From: JBBDYG01 sp040901765
GTDB taxonomy: Bacteria; Planctomycetota; Planctomycetia; Pirellulales; Lacipirellulaceae
Reading direction: 5' to 3'
Assembly (NCBI GenBank): GCA_040901765.1
Contig: JBBDYG010000126.1
Coordinates: 1 to 10,805, forward strand
DNA length: 10,805 bases
Position numbers and translations under genes: made by a program
The notes under the pieces: generated by a model
Seen by the model: only the letters and a program-made list of their open reading frames with translations
Databases searched by the model: none
Told to the model about the DNA's origin: nothing
Part shown: positions 1 through 6,936 of the stretch, in pieces
Layout of the letters: every line of letters begins with the position of its first letter
How positions within the stretch are numbered: position 1 is the stretch's first letter

Positions 1-33
1 TTTCTCAGTTTCCTCCTGTTAAATCCTTTGGTT

Positions 34-49
34 GCGGCCTTACGGCCGC
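34..49. repeat. Short GC-rich hairpin upstream of asd
   Basis: GCGGCC at 34-39 and GGCCGC at 44-49 form a perfect 6-bp stem around the loop TTAC. It lies about 45 bases before the asd start. No T-run follows, so it is not a typical intrinsic terminator. It could be a leader hairpin or the 3' end of an upstream transcription unit outside the window. The rest of 1-94 shows no gene. Confidence 0.35.
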
Positions 50-75
50 GCTGTGAAATTGCCAGCTTTATCACC

Positions 76-85
76 GAAAGGGGAG
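76..85 (+). promoter_or_regulatory. Shine-Dalgarno sequence of asd
   Basis: The purine-rich stretch GAAAGGGGAG ends nine bases before the GTG at 95. It decides the start: the frame is open further upstream to an ATG at 32, but that ATG would add 21 residues ahead of the conserved N-terminal nucleotide-binding strand. Confidence 0.7.
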
Positions 86-94
86 CTTCCGAGC

Positions 95-1111
95 GTGTTC
101 GAGACCATTGCCATCGTGGGCGCTACCGGCGCCGTAGGACGCATCATCCGCGAACTGCTGGAGGAACGCGAGTTCCCGTTCCGGCGGATCAAATTCCTGG
201 CCTCAGCCCGATCGGCGGGCACGACGCTCGAGTTCCGTGGGGACACGTATACGGTCGAGGAGCTTCGTCCCGAGGTCTTCGACGACATCGACCTGGCCAT
301 CGGCAGCACGCCCGATCCGGTTGCCAAGGAATTTGCCCCTTGGGCGGTCGAGCGCGATTGCATCGTCGTCGATGAAAGCGGCTACTGGCGGATGGACCCG
401 ACGGTCCCGCTCGTGGTGCCCGAGGTGAATCCCCAGGCGCTGGCCGATCATCGCGGACTCATCGCCAGCCCGAACTGTTCGACCACGCAGATGGTGGTGG
501 CGATGAAGCCGCTCCACGATGCGGGCCGGATTCGCCGTGTGGTGGTCAGCACCTATCAGGCGACCAGCGGCGCGGGCGTCGGCGGCCAACGCGACTTGGA
601 GCACGCTTCCCGCGCGGCGCTCAACGGCGGCGGGACGTACATGCAAGAGGTATTTGCCCACCCGATCGCATTCAACCTGATCCCGCAGATCGGCTCGCCC
701 AAGCACGCCGGGTATACGTCCGAGGAAATGAAGATGGTCCACGAGACCCAGAAAATCTTCGGCGACGACACGATCAAAGTCTGCCCCACGTGCATCCGCG
801 TGCCGGTGAGCAACTGTCACAGCGAGAGCATTCTTGTGGAGACCGAGCGGAAAATCACCGCCGACGAAGCCCGCGAGTTGTTCGCCAATGCACCTGGGAT
901 TAAGCTCGTCGATAACCTCGGGGCAGGGGAGTACCCCATGCCCAAGGATTGCGACGGCGACGACGCCGTGTTTGTCGGCCGAATTCGTGAAGACTTATCG
1001 TGCGATAACGGCATCGCGTTCTGGTGCGTGAGCGACAACCTCCGCAAAGGCGCCGCAACCAACGCCGTGCAGATTGCCGAGTTGCTGGTGAAAACGCAGG
1101 CGGCGGTGTAG
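95..1111 (+). CDS. asd: Aspartate-semialdehyde dehydrogenase
   Basis: This enzyme reduces aspartyl phosphate to aspartate semialdehyde with NADPH in the cytoplasm, feeding lysine/diaminopimelate, threonine and methionine synthesis. The 338-residue product (GTG start) matches the usual length of about 330-340. Visible motifs are the N-terminal dinucleotide-binding GATGAVG (residues 9-15), the catalytic segment SPNCSTTQ with nucleophile Cys128, the YQATSGAGVGG loop (about 154-164), and RVPVSNCHSES (235-245), which supplies the substrate-binding Arg235 and general-base His242. Downstream, truA follows in the same direction after 83 bases made of a self-complementary heptad repeat. Nothing looks truncated. 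Family assignment is secure; pathway role is established for the family. Confidence 0.96.
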   Translation: MFETIAIVGATGAVGRIIRELLEEREFPFRRIKFLASARSAGTTLEFRGDTYTVEELRPEVFDDIDLAIGSTPDPVAKEFAPWAVERDCIVVDESGYWRMDPTVPLVVPEVNPQALADHRGLIASPNCSTTQMVVAMKPLHDAGRIRRVVVSTYQATSGAGVGGQRDLEHASRAALNGGGTYMQEVFAHPIAFNLIPQIGSPKHAGYTSEEMKMVHETQKIFGDDTIKVCPTCIRVPVSNCHSESILVETERKITADEARELFANAPGIKLVDNLGAGEYPMPKDCDGDDAVFVGRIREDLSCDNGIAFWCVSDNLRKGAATNAVQIAELLVKTQAAV

Positions 1112-1119
1112 GAATTGTG

Positions 1120-1196
1120 GATTGCGGATTTCGGATTGCGGATTGAAAGACGCAATTCATTCCGCAATCCGCAATCCGCAATCCGAAATCCCACAT
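1120..1196. repeat. Self-complementary heptad array, asd/truA junction
   Basis: Left array (1120-1147) has four 7-base units (GATTGCG, GATTTCG, GATTGCG, GATTGAA), starting eight bases after the asd stop. Right array (1162-1196) has CCGCAAT three times, then CCGAAAT and CCCACAT, the last unit including the first two bases of the truA ATG. The arms contain a perfect 20-bp inverted repeat, 1126-1145 with 1172-1191, loop 26 bases. The transcript could fold into a long hairpin ending three bases before the start codon. There is no Shine-Dalgarno sequence. Confidence 0.9.
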
Positions 1197-1938
1197 GCGT
1201 TCTCTCAAGCTCACCGTCGCCTACGACGGCACGCGATACGCGGGTTGGCAGATTCAACCCGAACTGCCGACCGTGCAGGCCGAACTAGAGCGAGCTTGGC
1301 GGCAGATTACCGGCGAGACGATCCGGCTCACGGCCAGCGGACGCACCGACGCGGGCGTTCACGCTTGGGGACAGGTCGCAGGCGTCAACACCGCTAGTGA
1401 GCTTGCGCCAGAACGGCTGGAGCGCGGGTTGAATGCCGTACTGCCCGACGACATCATCGTGCGCGAGATCACCGACGCGCCGCCAAGCTTTCACGCCACG
1501 CACGACGCGCTCCGCAAGACGTACCGCTATTTGATCCACAGTAGCACCATTCGGCCATTATTCGATCGGCCCTATGTGTGGCACGTCCCGACGCCGCTCG
1601 AGGCCGCGGCGATGCACAGGGCAGGGCAGGGGCTGGTCGGCCGGCATGACTTCGTCAGCTTCGAAACGACTGGCTCGGAGCGTTCCTCGACCGTTCGCAC
1701 AATCACCCGGCTCGATGTCGAGCGTGGCACTGATCTGCCCCAACGAATTACTATCGAAGTCGAAGGGGACGGCTTCCTGTACAACATGGTTCGCACGATT
1801 GTCGGCACCTTGGTCGAAGTCGGCCGCGGATCGCGCCCCGAAACTTGGCCCACCGAAGTCCTCGCCGCCCGCGACCGCCGACAAGCCGGCCAGACCGTCC
1901 CGCCACAGGGGCTATGCTTGTGGCGCGTGGAGTATTGA
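1195..1938 (+). CDS. truA: tRNA pseudouridine synthase A
   Basis: TruA converts uridines 38-40 in the anticodon stem-loop of many tRNAs to pseudouridine. The 247-residue product has the full family layout: the N-terminal strand with YDGTRYAGWQ (10-19), the catalytic motif GRTDAGVHA (49-57) with Asp52, KTYRYLIHSS (108-117) with the conserved active-site Tyr region, HDFVSFE (151-157), GDGFLYNMVR (191-200), and a C-terminal PPQGLCLW (236-243). Length is normal. The ATG directly follows a C-rich heptad array, so no Shine-Dalgarno sequence is visible; start choice rests on the conserved N-terminus. It probably shares a transcript with asd. Confidence 0.95.
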   Translation: MRSLKLTVAYDGTRYAGWQIQPELPTVQAELERAWRQITGETIRLTASGRTDAGVHAWGQVAGVNTASELAPERLERGLNAVLPDDIIVREITDAPPSFHATHDALRKTYRYLIHSSTIRPLFDRPYVWHVPTPLEAAAMHRAGQGLVGRHDFVSFETTGSERSSTVRTITRLDVERGTDLPQRITIEVEGDGFLYNMVRTIVGTLVEVGRGSRPETWPTEVLAARDRRQAGQTVPPQGLCLWRVEY

Positions 1939-2090
1939 GGGCTGGGGGACTAGGGACTAGGGGCTGGGGGCTCGGGATTAAGAATACTACCAACTCTCGG
2001 ACGCCTTTTGCGCCCGATGTCCCAACTCCCCCGAGGCCCCAATTCATTCCCTAACCCCCAGCCCCGAGTCCCCAGCCCCCAACTCCCCAT
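1939..2090. repeat. Self-complementary heptad array, truA/glycosyltransferase junction
   Basis: Six G-rich 7-base units (such as GGGCTGG, GGGACTA, GGGATTA) occupy 1939-1980, beginning on the first base after the truA TGA. Six C-rich units (such as CCCCAGC, CCCGAGT) occupy 2049-2090, the last ending on the AT of the next ATG. Segments 1956-1976 and 2049-2069 are reverse complements at 18 of 21 positions, with a perfect 11-base core. The 68 bases between the arms show no further feature. No Shine-Dalgarno sequence precedes the ATG. Confidence 0.88.
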
Positions 2091-3243
2091 GCGCATCGCC
2101 CATATCATCACCCGACTCATTCTCGGCGGCGCGCAGGAGAACACGATTCTCAATTGCCAGGGATTGATCCAAGATCACGGCGACGACGTGGTGTTGATCA
2201 CCGGTCCTGGCCTCGGCCCCGAAGGGAGTCTTGAAGAGGACGCTCGCCGCCGCGGCATACCCCTGCGCATCGTTCCCGCCATGCGTCGGGCGATTCACCC
2301 GTGGCGCGATGCGGCCACGCTGCGCGAATTGAAAGCAGCGATCCGCGAGTTCCGGCCCGAAGTAGTCCACACCCACAGCGGCAAGGCTGGACTGCTGGGG
2401 CGCTATGCGGCCTGGCAATTGAACGTGCCGGCGATTGTCCACACGGTCCACGGCGCGCCGTTTCACGCCTATCAATCGTGGGCCGCTCGCGAGTTCTTCC
2501 GCCGCTGCGAAATGTTCGCCGCCAAGCGGTGCCATGCAATCATAAGCGTCGCAGACGCAATGACCGACCAGCTTGTGTCCGCCGGTGTCGCGCCGAGAGA
2601 GAAGTTCACGACCATCTACAGCGGGATGGAGGTTGAGCCGTTTTTGGTCGCCGAACAACACCGCCAGCGCGTGCGACGAGAGTTGGGCTTCGACGACCAG
2701 CATATCGTGGTCGGACAAATCGCTCGGCTGTTTCATCTCAAGGGACACGCCGATCTCATCGCCGCGGCCGAGAAACTTGCCGGCGATCACGCACAGCTTC
2801 GATTCTTGCTCGTGGGCGATGGCATTCTCCGCGCCGAACTCGAAGCGTCGATCGACCGAGCAGGGTTGCGCGATCGCTTCCGCTTTACGGGGCTTGTGCC
2901 GCCCAGTCGCATTCCGGAGTTGATCGCAGCTACCGATCTGGCGGTTCACACGAGCTACCGTGAAGGCCTAGCCCGCGTGCTACCGCAGGCCTTGCTCGCA
3001 GGTCGGCCCGTGGTCAGCTACAACATCGACGGCGCCCGCGAAGTCGTCGTCAACAACGAAACCGGTTACCTAGTCGCACCCCGCGACGCGTGCGGCTTAG
3101 CGGCCGCCATCGCCAAGCTCGCCACCGACGCCGATCTCCGCCACCGCCTCGCCGCCACGGGTCGCGAGCGCTGCCGCGAGCGGTTTGATCACCACACGAT
3201 GACCAAGCGGATTCGGGAGTTGTATCAATCGTTATTGGTCTGA
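2089..3243 (+). CDS. GT4-type glycosyltransferase
   Basis: Probable retaining glycosyltransferase with the GT-B fold, moving a sugar from a nucleotide donor to an unknown acceptor, probably in cell-surface glycan or lipid-glycan synthesis (inferred from family). The 384-residue product has an N-terminal acceptor domain with the Gly-rich loop LILGGAQEN (10-18) and VVHTHSGKAG (92-101), then a C-terminal donor domain starting near VVGQIARLFHLKGH (207-220), with FLLVGDG (239-245) and REGLARVLPQALLAGRPVVS (291-310). The usual E-x7-E donor motif reads Glu292 but Gln300. The ATG at 2089 is chosen because it begins the first conserved strand; the frame is open upstream only through repeat sequence. 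The stop overlaps the convergent yndJ-like gene by 12 bp. Confidence 0.88.
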   Translation: MRIAHIITRLILGGAQENTILNCQGLIQDHGDDVVLITGPGLGPEGSLEEDARRRGIPLRIVPAMRRAIHPWRDAATLRELKAAIREFRPEVVHTHSGKAGLLGRYAAWQLNVPAIVHTVHGAPFHAYQSWAAREFFRRCEMFAAKRCHAIISVADAMTDQLVSAGVAPREKFTTIYSGMEVEPFLVAEQHRQRVRRELGFDDQHIVVGQIARLFHLKGHADLIAAAEKLAGDHAQLRFLLVGDGILRAELEASIDRAGLRDRFRFTGLVPPSRIPELIAATDLAVHTSYREGLARVLPQALLAGRPVVSYNIDGAREVVVNNETGYLVAPRDACGLAAAIAKLATDADLRHRLAATGRERCRERFDHHTMTKRIRELYQSLLV

Positions 3244-4185
3244 AACGCGTTTAGCGATCCACCAGCCGAAGACGCCGCACGCACCAAAACCGATTGCGTT
3301 GGCCGTACCGTGGAGCGCCCGCATCCACGGGATGTCGAGCCACGTCAGCGGTAGGTAGAACCGCGAGCCATACATCGCTGACAAAATCATTCCGAATGCG
3401 AGCGACAAGGCAGCCCCGAGCCACAACAAACGTACCACACCTCGAATATCGCTATCGCGCGACAGTCGCCAGTACAGAAAGGCCGTCAGTAAACCGGCAA
3501 CCGAAGTTATCCACGCTGCGGCGCACTCCAGCCACGGTTCGAAACCTAGCTGCGTCGCCGTTATTCCAACAGCAACCAGCGGCACCCCGGCGACCACGCC
3601 GATGCCCGCAGCCCGAGCGATGTTATCGGTCCGATTCTCAATTGCGAGGCCGGTCAGCGATGGCAGCAGGAAGCCAGCGTAGTGAAAATGTATCGCCGTT
3701 AGGAGGACAATTGCTGGCTCAAAACCGAGCGGCCGCAAACCCCCACACGAGAGAACGGCCCAACCACCGCCAATCGCCAGGTAAATCATGCCCAGTGCAA
3801 CACATGAATCCGATATCGCGCGCGGTGTGTGATTCCACAATCGACACGCACCGGCGATTGCCACCGGCAGTGTCACAAAAAACCAACAACCCGCGAGCAA
3901 AGCGGCACTGAGGCCGGGAGGCAACAGTAAAGCGACAGCCAGCGCAAACGCTGCTGGTAGTTGCATCACGCCAATCCAGCGAAGACACGCAACTTCCAGG
4001 CGACTCCGCGGAGGGCGACGAGCGATTCTTAGTCCAATTGGAACCAACACCAGTGCCGCCAGCAGCAAGAGCATTTGAGCCCACTCAATGTGGGAGGGCA
4101 GGGGACGCAAGTAACCGAACAAGCCGAACCAAACGACGGCGCCCACCACCGCGCGCCGACCGGCCGATGTATGGAGACGAATCAT
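3232..4185 (-). CDS. YndJ-like multi-pass membrane protein
   Basis: Hydrophobic protein of 317 residues with about nine or ten predicted membrane segments and no signal peptide other than the first helix. It resembles the YndJ family, which is named from Bacillus and has no proven function. Landmarks are AIHFHYAGF (164-172) on a membrane edge and MRALHGTANAIGF (288-300) near the C-terminus; the conserved His residues could bind a ligand or metal, which is inference. The start overlaps the stop of the upstream DUF1990 gene in an ATGA, so the two are coupled. A strong Shine-Dalgarno sequence supports this start. YndJ and DUF1990 genes are often neighbours elsewhere as I recall, which suggests a shared role. 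Confidence 0.75.
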   Translation of the reverse strand: MIRLHTSAGRRAVVGAVVWFGLFGYLRPLPSHIEWAQMLLLLAALVLVPIGLRIARRPPRSRLEVACLRWIGVMQLPAAFALAVALLLPPGLSAALLAGCWFFVTLPVAIAGACRLWNHTPRAISDSCVALGMIYLAIGGGWAVLSCGGLRPLGFEPAIVLLTAIHFHYAGFLLPSLTGLAIENRTDNIARAAGIGVVAGVPLVAVGITATQLGFEPWLECAAAWITSVAGLLTAFLYWRLSRDSDIRGVVRLLWLGAALSLAFGMILSAMYGSRFYLPLTWLDIPWMRALHGTANAIGFGACGVFGWWIAKRVSDQ

Positions 4186-4757
4186 GTTTTAGTCACCTCC
4201 CGCAGCATTGCCGCATGAGCGTCTGCAAAGAATCGAAGCTGGCCGCGTCGTACCAGCGGATAGGCAATGCGGCTCAGTAATTTCGCCGCCTGTGAGAACG
4301 CGCGAGTCTCGAACCACACGCTGCCATCGGGCAGCATTTCCACCAGGAACCGCTCTTCGCCGCGCTCCAGGTGGCCGACCAGGGTGCCATAGGCGAAGCC
4401 GAATCGCCGGTGGGGCTGGTCGTCATCCATCACATACACAATTTGACAAGCGTTAGGCCACCACACGCCACTGAAGTAGACCACGGGGGCGACGATCGCG
4501 CCTGGTTCGATCGGCGCATCGGGCCACGCAAGCAGCAGCCACGGCAGGTCGAACATCCGCCAACTTCGCACCGCCGCGCAGGCTCGGTCGAATACCTCAC
4601 CTCCGGTGCCAAGGCAACTTCGATTGCAGTCGAGGACATATCCCGAGGGACAACCGCTGCTGTTCGTCGCCCCCACGTGCGGATACGACAGCGGCTGGCT
4701 CGACATGGCGCGCAGGTAGCGATTAACCGCCGCGCTCGTTGGTCGCCTGAACCACAT
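4182..4757 (-). CDS. DUF1990 / UPF0548 family protein
   Basis: Soluble protein of 191 residues with the DUF1990 signature: YPHVGAT (25-31), a Gly-rich LGTGGEVF segment, SWRMFDLPW, VWWPNACQIVYVMDD, FGFAYGTLVGHLERGEERF and a C-terminal AFSQAAKLL stretch. No biochemical function is established for the family. The ATG at 4757 is preferred to an in-frame ATG at 4820 because GGAG lies eight bases before it and the extra 21 residues are not conserved-looking. It is the first gene of a two-gene unit with the yndJ-like gene and is divergent from the kinase across 243 bases that hold a heptad repeat. Confidence 0.85.
   Translation of the reverse strand: MWFRRPTSAAVNRYLRAMSSQPLSYPHVGATNSSGCPSGYVLDCNRSCLGTGGEVFDRACAAVRSWRMFDLPWLLLAWPDAPIEPGAIVAPVVYFSGVWWPNACQIVYVMDDDQPHRRFGFAYGTLVGHLERGEERFLVEMLPDGSVWFETRAFSQAAKLLSRIAYPLVRRGQLRFFADAHAAMLREVTKT
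4193..4200 (-). promoter_or_regulatory. Strong Shine-Dalgarno sequence of the yndJ-like gene
   Basis: On the minus strand the bases read GGAGGTGA, a full complement to the usual 16S rRNA 3' end, seven bases before the ATG at 4185. It lies inside the 3' end of the DUF1990 gene. It shows that this organism does use standard ribosome-binding sites, which makes their absence at the repeat-flanked genes notable. Confidence 0.8.
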
Positions 4758-4765
4758 CGCAATGA

Positions 4766-4769
4766 CTCC
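4766..4769 (-). promoter_or_regulatory. Shine-Dalgarno sequence of the DUF1990 gene
   Basis: GGAG on the minus strand, eight bases before the ATG at 4757. It decides between this start and the upstream ATG at 4820. Confidence 0.6.
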
Positions 4770-4860
4770 GAAAGTGTCGTTTTTCCAATGGACTAACCGT
4801 AACTGGAGCAACGCATTCACCGCAGTGGGCGATTGGCGGCAAAAAATCCAGCCATCGCCG

Positions 4861-4888
4861 CATTCGTCATTCGTGCTTCGTCATTCAT
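4861..4888. repeat. Heptad array between the divergent DUF1990 and kinase genes
   Basis: Four 7-base units in strict register: CATTCGT twice, then GCTTCGT and CATTCAT. No complementary partner array is visible nearby. Unlike the other arrays it touches neither start codon: it lies about 100 bases from DUF1990 and 112 from the kinase. Confidence 0.8.
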
Positions 4889-4927
4889 TGGCTTCGCTCT
4901 TTCGCCATCCGCGGTGGCTGGGTAAAC

Positions 4928-4933
4928 TATAGT
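4928..4933 (+). promoter_or_regulatory. Possible -10 element upstream of the kinase gene
   Basis: TATAGT within an AT-rich stretch (GTAAACTATAGT) in otherwise GC-rich DNA, about 68 bases before the GTG. No good -35 hexamer is seen at 16-18 bases upstream, so this is only a candidate. Confidence 0.25.
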
Positions 4934-5000
4934 GGCGAGATCGCGCAGCTTGTTTTGGCTGGAATCTCGCGATTCGCTGGGGCAGAGGGCAGATTAAGAC

Positions 5001-5891
5001 GTGTCGACTGGGCAACAATTCGTGGGCAATTACCGGATGTACCATCTCATCCGGGCGGGGTCGATTTACGAGATTTGGGCGGTCCGGCCCATGTCCGACA
5101 CCGCACTGTACGCCATCAAATGGTTGCCCCCCGGATCGAAATACGACCGCCAGAACATCAACGGGCTAAAGCACGAGTTCGATGTCGGCAAGGATCTCGA
5201 TCATCGAGCGGTGATTCGCTCTTACGAGTTCGGGAACACATCGAACGGCGCATTTATTCTGCTGGAGTTCTTCAAGACGCCCAATCTCAAGCAACAAATT
5301 GTTTCGGGATACAAGAAGCTCCATCACCGACTCAAAGATGTTTTAGTCGAAGCCGCCGCGGGCATCGCTCACATGCACGAGAAGGGCTGGATCCACCGCG
5401 ATATCAAGCCCGATAATTTTTTGGTCAATGAAGCTAGTCAAGTGAAATTAATTGACTTCAACTTGTCGCGCAAGCAGCAGGGGGCGCTCGGCAAGTTATT
5501 CGGCGGCAAATCGCCGGTGCAGGGCACACACAGCTACATGGCCCCCGAACAAATCCGCGGCCAGAATGCTGGTCCGCAGGCCGACATCTACAGCCTCGGC
5601 TGCATGATCCACGAGTGCCTGACCGGCAAGCCTCCGTTTACCGCCAGTTCGCCGAACGAGTTGCTCGCCAAGCATCTCAAGACCAAGCCGCCCCAGCTTG
5701 TGGTGACCGACAAGAACATTCACCCCGAGCTTAACGACTTTGTCCAACAGATGATGGCCAAAGATCCGAAGGATCGGCCACAAACGATGAAAGACGTGCA
5801 GATGCGCCTCAAGACCACTCGGTTTTTCCACATGCCTCCTCAACCGCCCGACACGGCGGAAGAGACGGAGCAGAAGAAGGATAGTGAGTAG
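5001..5891 (+). CDS. Small soluble Ser/Thr protein kinase with DFN motif
   Basis: Hanks-type kinase of 296 residues consisting of the catalytic domain (about 8-275) and a short charged tail, with no membrane segment or sensor domain, so it is probably cytoplasmic. Visible: ATP-anchoring Lys40 in YAIKW, C-helix Glu59, HRDIKPDN (132-139) with catalytic Asp134 and Asn139, then DFN at 152-154 where most kinases have DFG; Asp152, the metal ligand, is kept. MAPEQ (180-184), DIYSLG (195-200) and DRP (258-260) are intact. The Gly-rich loop is reduced to AGSIYEIW. The GTG start has AGAGGG 11 bases upstream. It precedes accA by 57 bases and may share its transcript; the substrate is unknown. Confidence 0.9.
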   Translation: MSTGQQFVGNYRMYHLIRAGSIYEIWAVRPMSDTALYAIKWLPPGSKYDRQNINGLKHEFDVGKDLDHRAVIRSYEFGNTSNGAFILLEFFKTPNLKQQIVSGYKKLHHRLKDVLVEAAAGIAHMHEKGWIHRDIKPDNFLVNEASQVKLIDFNLSRKQQGALGKLFGGKSPVQGTHSYMAPEQIRGQNAGPQADIYSLGCMIHECLTGKPPFTASSPNELLAKHLKTKPPQLVVTDKNIHPELNDFVQQMMAKDPKDRPQTMKDVQMRLKTTRFFHMPPQPPDTAEETEQKKDSE

Positions 5892-5950
5892 GTGAGTAGG
5901 TGAGTACGTAAAGCGACCACTCACCTACTCACCACTCACCACTCACCAAT
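5884..5950. repeat. Self-complementary array, kinase/accA junction
   Basis: Left side has three 8-base units (GTGAGTAG twice, GTGAGTAC) at 5884-5907, overlapping the last kinase codons and its stop. Right side (5918-5947) has units of the type CACTCAC, mostly 7 bases with one of 8, ending one base before the accA ATG. A perfect 15-bp inverted repeat joins 5891-5905 and 5919-5933 around a 13-base loop. No Shine-Dalgarno sequence precedes accA. Confidence 0.9.
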
Positions 5951-6920
5951 GGCCAGCACCCTTTATCGCCTCGACTTCGAGCAGCCCATCTCCGAATTGG
6001 AGGAGCAGCTTGCGGGGCTCGAACGCGTCGATCCCAAGACTGTTGAAGTCAGCGAGGAAATCCGCGCGCTGCGGCGGCAACTCGTCGAAACGACGCGCCA
6101 CGTGTACGGCCAACTCGATGAATGGGACACGGTGAAAGTTGCGCGGCATCCCGACCGCCCGATGTTCACCGATTATCTCAATCTCGTGTTCGACGAATTT
6201 GTCGAGCTTCATGGCGACAAATTCTACGGCGACGACCGCGCACTGCGGACTGGCTTCGCGAAGCTCGACAATTTTAAACTTCTAGTCGTCGGGCACCACA
6301 AGGGCAAAACCCTTAAAGAACGCAACGAATGCTATTTCGGCTGCGCGCACCCCGAAGGCTACCGCAAGGCGATGGCCAAAATGAAGCTCGCCGCCAAGTT
6401 CGGTCGACCGATTGTCTGCCTCATCGATACGCCCGGCGCTTATCCGGGCATCGGCGCCGAGGAACGCGGACAAGCCCAAGTCATCGCGCAAAACATGCTC
6501 GAGATGTCGCGGCTCGAAACGCCCATCGTCTGTGTCGTGATCGGGGAAGGAGGCTCCGGCGGGGCACTGGGCATCGGCGTCGGCGACCGCGTCGCCGTGT
6601 TGGAGTTCGCCTACTATTCGGTCATCAGCCCCGAAGGCTGCGCGGGCATTCTGTGGAAAAGCCACGACTACGCGCCCGACGCCGCTCGCGCGCTGCGGCT
6701 CACCTCAAGGCATCTCAAAGAACTGGGCGCGATTGACGACGTGGTCGAAGAACCCCTCGGCGCCGCCCACCGCGATCACTACCAAATGGCCGCCCGGCTC
6801 AAGCTGTACCTCGTCAGAACGCTCCGGGAGCTGTGCGACAAACCGATGGATCAGTTGCTAGCCGAGCGGTACGAAAAGTTCCGGCGGATGGGACGGTTCT
6901 TGGATGAATCGACAACGTGA
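5949..6920 (+). CDS. accA: Acetyl-CoA carboxylase carboxyltransferase subunit alpha
   Basis: AccA pairs with AccD to transfer the carboxyl group from biotin carried on AccB to acetyl-CoA, giving malonyl-CoA, the first committed step of fatty-acid synthesis. The 323-residue product has the family length. Landmarks are an N-terminal coiled helical region (about 12-60), HPDRPMFTDYL (67-77), GHHKGK (115-120), the crotonase-fold core IDTPGAYPGIGAEERGQ (159-175), the oxyanion segment GEGGSGGALGIG (199-210), and ISPEGCAGILWK (226-237). All core motifs are intact. The ATG directly follows a repeat arm. The following toxin remnant is convergent, 16 bases from the stop, with no terminator visible between. 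Confidence 0.97.
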   Translation: MASTLYRLDFEQPISELEEQLAGLERVDPKTVEVSEEIRALRRQLVETTRHVYGQLDEWDTVKVARHPDRPMFTDYLNLVFDEFVELHGDKFYGDDRALRTGFAKLDNFKLLVVGHHKGKTLKERNECYFGCAHPEGYRKAMAKMKLAAKFGRPIVCLIDTPGAYPGIGAEERGQAQVIAQNMLEMSRLETPIVCVVIGEGGSGGALGIGVGDRVAVLEFAYYSVISPEGCAGILWKSHDYAPDAARALRLTSRHLKELGAIDDVVEEPLGAAHRDHYQMAARLKLYLVRTLRELCDKPMDQLLAERYEKFRRMGRFLDESTT

Positions 6921-6936
6921 TTCGCTCTTGGGGCGG

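Noticed and set aside
32..94. Upstream ATG at 32 as the asd start
   Set aside because: It adds 21 residues before the conserved nucleotide-binding strand, whereas the GTG at 95 has a well-placed ribosome-binding site and gives the usual length.
203..820. Long minus-strand frame inside asd
   Set aside because: It is antisense to a well-conserved gene and its translation is His/Arg-rich, typical of a GC-rich shadow frame.
1120..1196. CRISPR array
   Set aside because: Units are 7 bases with no unique spacers, so it does not have repeat-spacer structure; the same holds for the other arrays.
2008..2088. N-terminal extension of the glycosyltransferase from 2008
   Set aside because: The extension translates the C-rich repeat array and yields a Pro-rich peptide; the family fold starts at the ATG at 2089.
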